Source: DATDRS01 sp035291605
GTDB lineage: Bacteria; Chloroflexota; Anaerolineae; Anaerolineales; UBA6663
Assembly: GCA_035291605.1 (NCBI GenBank)
Contig: DATDRS010000304.1
Coordinates: forward strand, 1 to 6,766
Length of the DNA: 6,766 bases
Direction: 5' to 3'
Under the pieces are notes generated by a model that worked only from the letters and a program-made list of their open reading frames with translations, ran no database searches and was not told the origin of the DNA. How positions within the stretch are numbered: position 1 is the stretch's first letter; the number at the start of each line of letters is the position of its first letter. This document shows positions 1 through 6,106 of this stretch, in pieces. Made by a program: the position numbers and the translations under genes.

Positions 1-180
1 GCCCACGTCGCGCGCCCCCATGTCCCGGAAGTCCCCGGCGGCCAGCCCCTCAAAGCCGCGCCGGATGCCTTTCACCGCCAGGCCGTCGCTCAACGCCGTG
101 CGCACCACCGCGCGCACGCAGGGGTTCATCCCCGGCGCGTCGCCGCCGGAGGTCATTAACGCAATCGTCTTGATGCTCAT
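1..180 (-). CDS. pfkA: 6-phosphofructokinase, N-terminal part (cut by the left window edge)
   Basis: The first 60 codons of an ATP-dependent 6-phosphofructokinase are visible. The enzyme phosphorylates fructose 6-phosphate to fructose 1,6-bisphosphate, the committing step of glycolysis in the cytoplasm. Reading back from the ATG at 180, the protein begins MSIKTIALMTSGGDAPGMN. The TSGGDAPGMN stretch (residues 10-19) is the glycine-rich nucleotide-binding signature at the start of the PfkA fold. Arginines 23 and 27 line up with the two effector-site arginines at about residues 21-26 of E. coli PfkA, and the GIRRGFEGL stretch that follows is typical of the family. The start is secure because the signature always lies within about ten residues of the N-terminus. 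A weak Shine-Dalgarno-like AAGAAG lies a few bases upstream. The gene follows dnaE in the same direction, but a terminator-like hairpin stands immediately before it. The catalytic half lies outside the window. Confidence 0.93.
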   Translation of the reverse strand, partial: MSIKTIALMTSGGDAPGMNPCVRAVVRTALSDGLAVKGIRRGFEGLAAGDFRDMGARDVG

Positions 181-197
181 GACTACTTCTTCACAGC

Positions 198-225
198 AAA
201 AAGTGGGGCCAGTGCTGACCCCACT
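198..225 (-). terminator. Intrinsic-terminator-like hairpin between dnaE and pfkA
   Basis: On the minus strand the arms AGTGGGG (225-219) and CCCCACT (208-202) are perfect 7-bp complements. An inner CAG/CTG pairing lies in the loop, and a run of five T follows at 202-198. There is no T-run on the plus-strand side, so it points in the direction of dnaE and pfkA. It would end the dnaE transcript, but it lies only about 17 bases before the pfkA start codon, leaving no room for a promoter between the two. It could therefore act as an attenuator in the pfkA leader. Confidence 0.6.
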
Positions 226-309
226 CCTGAAAGAGCGGTTACTGCCGGGATTTTACCACGCTCCGTTACGCTGGCGCGGCGCGCTTGGCGGGTGAGCAGA
301 ATTAGGCGT

Positions 310-322
310 GACCTGTCAGGTC
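310..322. repeat. 13-bp palindrome (GACCTG-T-CAGGTC)
   Basis: GACCTG and CAGGTC are perfect inverted arms around one base, within the dnaE-pfkA spacer. From memory, ACCTGTCAGGTCT-type palindromes are dispersed many times in Chloroflexota genomes, where they often lie near gene ends. Only one copy is seen here, so its repetitive nature is inference. The rest of the 181-379 spacer holds the terminator-like hairpin and nothing else I can name. Confidence 0.35.
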
Positions 323-379
323 TACTGGATTTTCATCCGGGGTGGTGAACATCGTTCCTGACGACTGCTGATTATTCAT

Positions 380-3300
380 TCACAGCGGCTGGACCTCGAC
401 CGTCCCCGGCCCCAGCAGTTCGGTCAACTGGCGCTCCAACGCCTCGCAAAATCCGGTCGTGTCGTTCGGAAAAGAGATCTGATAATTCCGCTGGTTGTAC
501 TCGACCACGTCGAACACGAACTGGTCGTGGCCCGGATACGACAACAGCAGGCCGTGAATGCGGCGCATCCGGCGCACGTCACGGTCCTTGTCGCCCGTCG
601 TATGAATGGTGACACGCACACAGCGCGGCGCAGCCGTCGGCGCTTGCGGGACGAGATAACCGACTGCCGCCGACTCGCGCAGAGCACGGCCATTGCCCTC
701 ACTCCCATTGTGATGACCGTTCCCGCCGTTTGCGCCCCGCTCCACGGCGGCGCGCTTCGACGCGGTTTGCGCAGCCGCCCGGTTATTCTCGACCGGCTCG
801 ACCACCCGACCGCTGTCATTCGCGGCTTTCACCGCCGGCTGGCTCTCGCCCCCGCCGCCTGAGCCGGCCGTGGTCTCGCTACGGGGCGGATGATCTGCCG
901 CGAGCGACGCCTCGTCATCCGAGGGCAGAGGCAGTTCGTCGTCCAGCCAGGCGGGCGGCCCGTCGCTCTCAGCGGGCGGGCGAGGTCCAGGTTCGGGCGA
1001 ACGGGCTTCAGTCGCCCCCTTTGCCGCCGGGCGCAGAGGCCCGGTCCCACCGCCGCTCGTCTTGAAGTCGCGCGAGAGCGAGTCCACCAGGATCTTCGCG
1101 CTCCCCTGCCCGCCCTTCGCGTCCACCTTGCCCCGGATGACCACGATCTGCTCGACGGCCAGCCACTTGCTCACGTCCTTCCACGTCTTGGGGAACAACA
1201 CCAATTCGAGATGCCCCTGCAAGTCCTCGACGCTGACAAACCCCATGGCGTCGCCCTTCTTCGTCTGGTAGGGGCGGATGTTCGTGACCACGCCCGCCAT
1301 CACGACCGGCTTGCCGTCTTTTCCTTCGTTCAGATCCAGGCTGTAGCACGTGACGATTTGCTTTAATTCGTTCATCACCGGCTGAAGCGGGTGATCGCTC
1401 ACGTACAGGCCGATGAGTTCCTTCTCCCACGCCAGCGTTTCGTGGCGTGAGACCTCGGCGGTGAGTTTGGGCAAACTCACGCTCGTAAAACCGCCGCTTC
1501 CGCCAAACAAGGTGAGTTGCCCGGTATCCCTTGCGCGGAAATGCGCGGCGCTGGCGTTCAGGATAGCCTCCACGCCCTCCAGCATCTGCGCGCGCTTGCC
1601 ACCAAAGGTGTCCAGCGCGCCGACCTTGATCAGGCACTCCAGCGTGCGCCGGCCCACCTGCCGCAAATCCACGCGCTGCGCAAAATCGTCGAGCGACTTG
1701 AACGGGCCGCCTTTGTCGCGAGCGTCGAGGATCACCTGCACCGCCCCCTCACCCACGTTCTTAATCGCCCCCATCCCAAACCGGATCGCATATGGCTGTT
1801 GGGATTTGAGATTTGGGGCTTGGGATTTTGCGTCATTGATCTCTTCAATCGTGAAGTCCAAACCGCTCGTGTTGACGTCCGGCGGCAGCACCGGGATGTC
1901 CATGCGGCGGCAGTCGGCGGTATAGAGCGCGACCTTGCCCGTGTCGTTGCGGGAGACCGACAACAACGCGGTCATGTACTCCACCGCGTAGTGCGCCTTG
2001 AGGAACGCCGTCTGGCAGGTGATCATGGCATAGTCGGCGGCGTGCGAGTTGTGGACGATGAAATCGTTGGCGACAAAATTGTGCGTCTCGGCCACCGTCA
2101 AGTCGTAAGTGGGCTTCTTGCCGACGTATTCAATAGACACTACTTTGTCCCAGTACACGTCGCCCTCGGCGTAGGCGTGCAGTTCATCCGAGGCGAAGAA
2201 ATCGGCCAGCCGCCCAATCACGGTTCGTGTGAAGCCGGATTTAGAGGCCGAACTCGTCGGGTAGAACTCCTGTTGAGCGACGCCTGCCTGCTCACGAATT
2301 TCATCCCACGTCAAACCGAGCGCATCCTTTTTCTGCCGGATGAGATGCTTGACGCCTAAAGGCACAACATCGCGCGTCCCTGTCAATACGTGACCGGAAG
2401 CCAAAACACGGTTCAGCGTTTGAATCCGCTTCTGACTGACGAAACGGCTACCAATGGCCTCCGCAAAAGCCCACAGATTTTCGTAGCCTGTGACGAATAA
2501 CTGATAACCAATGCGCCCATCGCGGTATGGGAAATTGACCCGGCGCAGACGACTCACAATGCCCAGGCGCAGCAGCAAATGCTGGAGTTGCCGCGCCATC
2601 CGCTCGGAGGCTGTGGCGTAATACAGGCTTCGTCCTTTCTCGTTGATATGCCCGTCGCCTTCCCACATACGCGCGATCAGCAGGGTAATCTGTGGGTTGG
2701 CCAACTCAAACGCCTCGGCAGGAATCTCTTTAGTATGCGCCGTCTTGCCCAGCAGGCCCAGTTCTCGCGCCCACGCAAACGCACCGGATTCAGAGTTGCG
2801 GTCAGTACGGCGGCTGTAAACCGAATACGATTGCTTGTGCCACCCGACCGACGCGACTGTGTTGTTGAACTTCTCTAAATTGACAACGTAATCACGCAAC
2901 TGCTCGTCGTCGGTCGTGTAGTAATACACGCCGTTCGGGTGGCATAGATTGCCCTCGGCGAGCAAATGGCCGAGCACAATGACTTCGTGGTCGGGCCACG
3001 CGCGCTGCCCCTCGACGGGGATGCGCCTCGGCACGGCGATCTGGTCGCCGGGTTTCAACTCGCCCAACAGTCGCCAACCATCAAAGGCGTAAAACGGGTG
3101 ATTGGCTGTCGCTTCGATGCGCTTGCCTAATTGCGTCGTCAGGCGATAGACTGGCTTCACGCCGTTGTCGAGGACATGCGTGACGACGCCCGGCCCGAGG
3201 CACAGGCGATTCGTGTCGAGCGTTACCGTGCTCTCGATATTGGCTGTGCCATTTGCCAAATCGCCCACGCGCACTAAGCGCCCTGTGTTTGCATCTATCA

Positions 3301-5623
3301 CCTCCGCATCATGGCAGAGACACTTGTTGAAGCCATAGTTGGCGAAGAATTCAATGTCGCCGTATACCGCCTCGGCCACAGCGGGGCCGTAGCCATTCGC
3401 CACCGCGCCGGAGACAAAGCGCTGCTTGTGCTTGGCGATCTCGGCGTCAATCTTCTTGCCCACCGCCTTGCGGATCTGGTCGGCGTCGCCCGGCGAGTAG
3501 CCTGCCATCTTGACTGCAATCTGAATAATGCTTTCTTGATAAACGATGATCCCGTAGGTCTCTTTTAGGATCGGCTCAAGGTCAGGGTGATGGTAGACAA
3601 TTGGCTCTTTGCCGTGCATCCGGTTGATGTAGGACGGGATGTAGTCCATGGGGCCGGGGCGGTAGAGCGAGACGACGGCGATGATGTGCTCGAACTCGGT
3701 AGGCTTCATCGAGGTGAGCACCTTGCGCATCCCCTCAGACTCCACCTGGAAGATGCCGTCCACGTCGCCCGTGCCGAGCAGGTCAAACAGTTTCTTCACC
3801 TTTGCGTCTTCCACTGGATCGTCCGGGCGGCGCGTGAAGGGGATGGTGGTCAGGTCGTATTTGACGCCGTGCCGCTGCTCGATGAGTTCGCACGCGCGGC
3901 GCATGATGGTGAGCGTGGCGAGGCCGAGGAAGTCCACCTTGAGCAGACCGATCTTCTCGATGATCTCCATCGGGAACTGCGTGACCACGCCGAGCGCCGA
4001 CGAGACGTCGGCGTCCTTGGTGGGCCGGTGCAGCGGCAGGTATTCGACCAGCGGCTTGTCCGAGATGACCACGCCCGCCGCGTGCGTCGAGGCGTTGCGG
4101 TTCACGCCCTCCAGTTGGAGCGCCGTGTCCACCAGTGTGCGGATGTAGTCGGTCGAGTCGTACAGGTCCTTGAACTCTTTGTTCTCGAAGGCGTCCCTGA
4201 GCCTGACTTTGGGGCCGAAAGGAACCAGCTTGGTGAGCCGGTCCACCTCGCCCAGCGGAATGTCCATCGCCCGCCCGATGTCGCGGATGGCCGCGCGGGG
4301 GCCGAGCGTCCCGAAGGTGATGATCTGCGCGACGTTTTCCTTGCCGTACTTCTGCACCGTGTACTCGATCATCTCGCCGCGCCGGTCGTCGGGGTAGTCA
4401 ATGTCAATGTCGGGCATCGAGATGCGGCCCGGGTTGAGGAAGCGCTCGAAGATGAGCGAGTTCCGCAGCGGGTCGAGGTTCGTGATCCCGCACGTGTAGG
4501 CGACGATCGAGCCAGCGCCTGAACCCCGCACGTTCCACCAGATGTCGCGCGAGCGCGCGAAGCGGCACAAGTCCCACACGATAAGGAAGTAGTCGTCGAA
4601 CCCCATCTTGTGGATCACGCCCAGCTCGTAGTCGAGCCGCTGGCGGATGGCCGGGTCGTCGGCCCCCTGAAGGGGATCTCCGGCACGCGCGCCGTAACGG
4701 ACGCGCAGCCCCTCCTCACAGATGTGCCGCAGGTAGGTCTCCGCGGTGTAGGCCTCGGGGACCTGATAGACGGGCAGATGGTAGCCCTTCGACTTGAGAT
4801 TCAACTCGCACATCTCGGCGACGAGGAGCGTATGGTCGAGCGCGCCAGGGACGTGCCCCAGCGCGGCTTCCATCTCGGCCCGGCTCTTGAGGTAGTACGA
4901 GCCGTCGCTCATCTTCATCCGGTTCAGGTCGGTGACGAGCTTTTGCGTCTGGATGCAGAGCAGGACGTCGTGCGGCAAGGCCTCGCCCGGGGTCACGTAA
5001 TGCACGTCGTTGGTCGCGAGGAAGCGCGCGTTGAAGCGCGGCGCGAGTTCGGCCAGCGCCTGGTTCAACTGGCGCAGCTCGGGGATGTTGTGATCCTGAA
5101 TCTCGAAGAAGAAGTTCTCCGGCCCGAAGACGTCGTTATACCAGCCGATTTCCTTCTTCGCCTTTTCGGGGTTGCTCTCGTCCGTGAGCAGGCGCGGGAT
5201 TTCGGCGGCCAGGCAGCCGGTGGTGCAGATCAGGCCTTCGGCGTGCGCGGCGAGCGCGTCCTTGTCCACGCGCGGCTTGTAATAGAAGCCTTCGAGCTGC
5301 GCCAGGCTGGCGAGCTTCAATAAATTTTTGTAGCCCGCCATGTTCTTCGCCAGCAGGAGCAGGTGATAGGGCTTGTTCTCCTCGCCGGGGAACCGCTCGG
5401 ACATTTTGCCTTTGGCGAGGTAAGCCTCCATGCCGATGATGGGCTTGACGCCCGCGTCGGTCGCCGCCTGCCAGAACTCAATCGCGCCGTACATCACGCC
5501 GTGATCGGTGAGCGCGAGGGCCGGCTGGCCGAGCTCCTTCGCGCGCGCCACCATCTGCGGGATGCGCGCGAGGCCGTCGAGCAGCGAGTATTCCGAGTGG
5601 CAGTGGAGGTGGACGAAGGACAT
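380..5623 (-). CDS. dnaE: DNA polymerase III alpha subunit (DnaE) with an in-frame intein
   Basis: This is the replicative DNA polymerase catalytic subunit, working in the cytoplasmic replisome. The PHP domain starts at FVHLHCHSEYSLLDG and keeps candidate metal ligands H7, H9, D40, H41, E66, H87, C137, D206 and H208. The palm holds the catalytic acids D405 and D407 (PDIDIDY) and D564 (KVDFLGL), with LYRPGPM at 653-659. An intein occupies 768-1192 between GFNK and SHAADYA. After it come a helix-hairpin-helix region (about 1279-1345, AIRFGMGAIKNVG), a sliding-clamp motif QLTLF (1369-1373), an OB fold (about 1437-1520), a low-complexity linker (about 1523-1666) and a conserved C-terminal module (1667-1747). 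The mature polymerase would be 1322 residues, longer than E. coli DnaE (about 1160) because of the linker and extra C-terminal module. The start fits the family exactly, although no Shine-Dalgarno is visible (CCCTCCCCT precedes ATG). The frame is intact throughout. Confidence 0.97.
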   Translation of the reverse strand: MSFVHLHCHSEYSLLDGLARIPQMVARAKELGQPALALTDHGVMYGAIEFWQAATDAGVKPIIGMEAYLAKGKMSERFPGEENKPYHLLLLAKNMAGYKNLLKLASLAQLEGFYYKPRVDKDALAAHAEGLICTTGCLAAEIPRLLTDESNPEKAKKEIGWYNDVFGPENFFFEIQDHNIPELRQLNQALAELAPRFNARFLATNDVHYVTPGEALPHDVLLCIQTQKLVTDLNRMKMSDGSYYLKSRAEMEAALGHVPGALDHTLLVAEMCELNLKSKGYHLPVYQVPEAYTAETYLRHICEEGLRVRYGARAGDPLQGADDPAIRQRLDYELGVIHKMGFDDYFLIVWDLCRFARSRDIWWNVRGSGAGSIVAYTCGITNLDPLRNSLIFERFLNPGRISMPDIDIDYPDDRRGEMIEYTVQKYGKENVAQIITFGTLGPRAAIRDIGRAMDIPLGEVDRLTKLVPFGPKVRLRDAFENKEFKDLYDSTDYIRTLVDTALQLEGVNRNASTHAAGVVISDKPLVEYLPLHRPTKDADVSSALGVVTQFPMEIIEKIGLLKVDFLGLATLTIMRRACELIEQRHGVKYDLTTIPFTRRPDDPVEDAKVKKLFDLLGTGDVDGIFQVESEGMRKVLTSMKPTEFEHIIAVVSLYRPGPMDYIPSYINRMHGKEPIVYHHPDLEPILKETYGIIVYQESIIQIAVKMAGYSPGDADQIRKAVGKKIDAEIAKHKQRFVSGAVANGYGPAVAEAVYGDIEFFANYGFNKCLCHDAEVIDANTGRLVRVGDLANGTANIESTVTLDTNRLCLGPGVVTHVLDNGVKPVYRLTTQLGKRIEATANHPFYAFDGWRLLGELKPGDQIAVPRRIPVEGQRAWPDHEVIVLGHLLAEGNLCHPNGVYYYTTDDEQLRDYVVNLEKFNNTVASVGWHKQSYSVYSRRTDRNSESGAFAWARELGLLGKTAHTKEIPAEAFELANPQITLLIARMWEGDGHINEKGRSLYYATASERMARQLQHLLLRLGIVSRLRRVNFPYRDGRIGYQLFVTGYENLWAFAEAIGSRFVSQKRIQTLNRVLASGHVLTGTRDVVPLGVKHLIRQKKDALGLTWDEIREQAGVAQQEFYPTSSASKSGFTRTVIGRLADFFASDELHAYAEGDVYWDKVVSIEYVGKKPTYDLTVAETHNFVANDFIVHNSHAADYAMITCQTAFLKAHYAVEYMTALLSVSRNDTGKVALYTADCRRMDIPVLPPDVNTSGLDFTIEEINDAKSQAPNLKSQQPYAIRFGMGAIKNVGEGAVQVILDARDKGGPFKSLDDFAQRVDLRQVGRRTLECLIKVGALDTFGGKRAQMLEGVEAILNASAAHFRARDTGQLTLFGGSGGFTSVSLPKLTAEVSRHETLAWEKELIGLYVSDHPLQPVMNELKQIVTCYSLDLNEGKDGKPVVMAGVVTNIRPYQTKKGDAMGFVSVEDLQGHLELVLFPKTWKDVSKWLAVEQIVVIRGKVDAKGGQGSAKILVDSLSRDFKTSGGGTGPLRPAAKGATEARSPEPGPRPPAESDGPPAWLDDELPLPSDDEASLAADHPPRSETTAGSGGGGESQPAVKAANDSGRVVEPVENNRAAAQTASKRAAVERGANGGNGHHNGSEGNGRALRESAAVGYLVPQAPTAAPRCVRVTIHTTGDKDRDVRRMRRIHGLLLSYPGHDQFVFDVVEYNQRNYQISFPNDTTGFCEALERQLTELLGPGTVEVQPL
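1799..1826. repeat. Four degenerate 7-bp repeats inside dnaE coding sequence
   Basis: On the plus strand the units are TTGGGAT, TTGAGAT, TTGGGGC and TTGGGAT, in register at 7 bp, followed by a partial TTTGCGT. Read in the dnaE frame they encode roughly KSQAPNLKSQQ (residues 1266-1276). This lies between SGLDFTIEEI and AIRFGMGAIKNVG, a junction that is normally shorter in DnaE proteins as I remember them. It looks like an in-frame short tandem repeat expansion in a tolerated loop before the helix-hairpin-helix region. Confidence 0.7.
2048..3322 (-). mobile_element. DnaE intein with LAGLIDADG homing endonuclease (425 aa)
   Basis: This protein intron must excise itself and join GFNK to SHAADYA. 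Intein residue 1 is Cys (CLCHDAEV, block A). Block B is ATANHPF with His75. The endonuclease motifs are block C VLGHLLAEG (acid Glu123), block D KEIP (198-201) and block E LLIARMWEGDG (acid Asp223). Block F is TYDLTVAETHNFVAND with His414, and block G ends FIVHN with His424-Asn425, followed by Ser as the +1 nucleophile. This is the standard class 1 set. Both endonuclease acids are present, with Glu in place of the usual Asp in block C, so it may still home. Residues about 323-375 look like a helix-turn-helix. Two 60-base lines from the intein (starting 2401 and 2821) are 52% and 50% GC; two from the flanking polymerase (4081 and 5221) are 68% and 70%, suggesting later arrival. Confidence 0.95.
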
Positions 5624-5632
5624 AGGGGAGGG

Positions 5633-5684
5633 CAGTCGTCAGTAGACAGTCGTCAGTAGCCAGTAAACAGCACTCAGTAATCAG
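5633..5684. repeat. Array of seven CAGTNNN heptamers in the dnaE leader
   Basis: The units read CAGTCGT, CAGTAGA, CAGTCGT, CAGTAGC, CAGTAAA, CAGCACT and CAGTAAT, ending in CAG. Every unit begins with CAG at exact 7-bp spacing, and the first four units form a 14-bp sequence repeated twice with one mismatch. The array ends 9 bases before the dnaE start codon and lies downstream of the predicted promoter, so it should be transcribed into the dnaE leader. It resembles the short tandemly repeated heptamers known from filamentous cyanobacteria. Confidence 0.8.
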
Positions 5685-5735
5685 AGGTTGGAAGTCATGA
5701 ATCAAAAACGACACGCGAGGGAAACTACGCTGATG

Positions 5736-5744
5736 ATTATAGCA
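5736..5744 (-). promoter_or_regulatory. Extended -10 promoter for dnaE
   Basis: On the minus strand TGCTATAAT (5744-5736) is a perfect sigma70-type -10 hexamer with the TG extension. No convincing -35 lies 16-18 bp upstream, which an extended -10 can tolerate. Transcription would start near 5729, giving a leader of about 105 bases that contains the heptamer array. The element lies just downstream of the terminator-like hairpin of the preceding toxin-antitoxin unit, as expected for an independent dnaE promoter. Confidence 0.6.
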
Positions 5745-5766
5745 CTGAAAGATTCTGGCGCGACTT

Positions 5767-5803
5767 AAAAAATAGCGCACGGATAACGCATATGATTATC
5801 CGT
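5767..5803 (-). terminator. Probable intrinsic terminator of the toxin-antitoxin unit
   Basis: On the minus strand ACGGATAA (5803-5796) and TTATCCGT (5786-5779) are perfect 8-bp arms around a 9-base loop. After a short GCGCTA stretch there is a run of six T (5772-5767). The stem is only moderately stable and the T-run begins six bases after it, so it is not a textbook terminator. Its position between the antitoxin stop and the dnaE promoter supports the call. An operator site is the alternative. Confidence 0.45.
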
Positions 5804-5815
5804 ACGTCAGGGCGA

Positions 5816-5842
5816 CAACTCGGATCAGGCGAGTCCGAGTTG
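5816..5842 (-). other. 9-bp inverted repeat over the antitoxin stop codon
   Basis: CAACTCGGA (5816-5824) and TCCGAGTTG (5834-5842) are perfect inverted arms around a 9-base loop containing the TGA stop (5827-5825). In RNA this would form a stable stem that begins inside the last codons of the antitoxin gene. No T-run follows it directly. It may protect the 3' end of the transcript or work with the next hairpin 12 bases downstream as a double termination signal. Confidence 0.5.
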
Positions 5843-6106
5843 CTCTTTAACTTTCGCCAGCGGAATCCGTTTGCCGTGACTGCGGCGTTCGGCTAGAAAC
5901 CTCATCAACTTCTTGTTCTTCGCTGTCAAGCGGACTTCTCGCGCAAAGTCTTTGCCCTCTCCGACCTCGAACCCTATCCAGTTTTCGAGAGAAGCCAGTA
6001 CGAAACGCTGCCCGTCGGCCGTCTGCAAAATCAAACCGTTGCGCCGCGCCCTCTTGAGCAGGGTGTTAACAGTTTTTGCTCGTACTGATATCGTCACCGT
6101 TTTCAT
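5825..6106 (-). CDS. Probable Phd/YefM-like antitoxin, second gene of a toxin-antitoxin pair
   Basis: This 93-residue protein probably neutralises the toxin encoded just upstream. The N-terminal part (MKTVTISVRAKTVNTLLKRA, then GLILQTADGQRFVLASLENW at about 24-43) follows the strand-helix-strand pattern of Phd/YefM antitoxins, where the last portion corresponds to the usual 'vavLvsleey' stretch. The C-terminus is basic and ends IPLAKVKEQLGLA, a tail common in small antitoxins that pair with RelE/ParE toxins. I do not recognise an exact family, so the assignment rests on fold-like pattern and gene context. The start is fixed by a 4-bp ATGA overlap with the toxin stop and a good Shine-Dalgarno (AGAGGA) just before it, which suggests translational coupling. 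An inverted repeat spans its stop codon. Confidence 0.68.
   Translation of the reverse strand: MKTVTISVRAKTVNTLLKRARRNGLILQTADGQRFVLASLENWIGFEVGEGKDFAREVRLTAKNKKLMRFLAERRSHGKRIPLAKVKEQLGLA

Noticed and set aside
20..295. Plus-strand open frame of 91 codons
   Set aside because: It is antisense to the clear pfkA start on the minus strand; its product is rich in Arg, Ser and Pro with no recognisable domain.
1517..2359. Long plus-strand frame of 280 codons
   Set aside because: It is a shadow of dnaE, crossing the extein-intein junction on the opposite strand, with the His/Arg/Val-rich composition typical of antisense GC-rich frames.
2048..3322. Split intein, as in cyanobacterial DnaE
   Set aside because: One uninterrupted frame carries both exteins and the whole intein with its endonuclease; no break or second gene half is present.
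3587..4522. Plus-strand frame of 311 codons
   Set aside because: It is antisense to the polymerase palm and fingers region. Its Val/Asp/His/Arg-rich product reflects complementary GC-rich codons.
4610..5323. Plus-strand frame of 237 codons
   Set aside because: It is antisense to the PHP domain region of dnaE, with the same shadow composition and no domain.
5633..5684. CRISPR-like array
   Set aside because: The repeat period is 7 bp with no spacers; it is a degenerate tandem heptamer.
5478..5780. Minus-strand frame overlapping the dnaE start in another frame
   Set aside because: It reads through the promoter and heptamer array and then an out-of-frame PHP domain. Nothing supports it.
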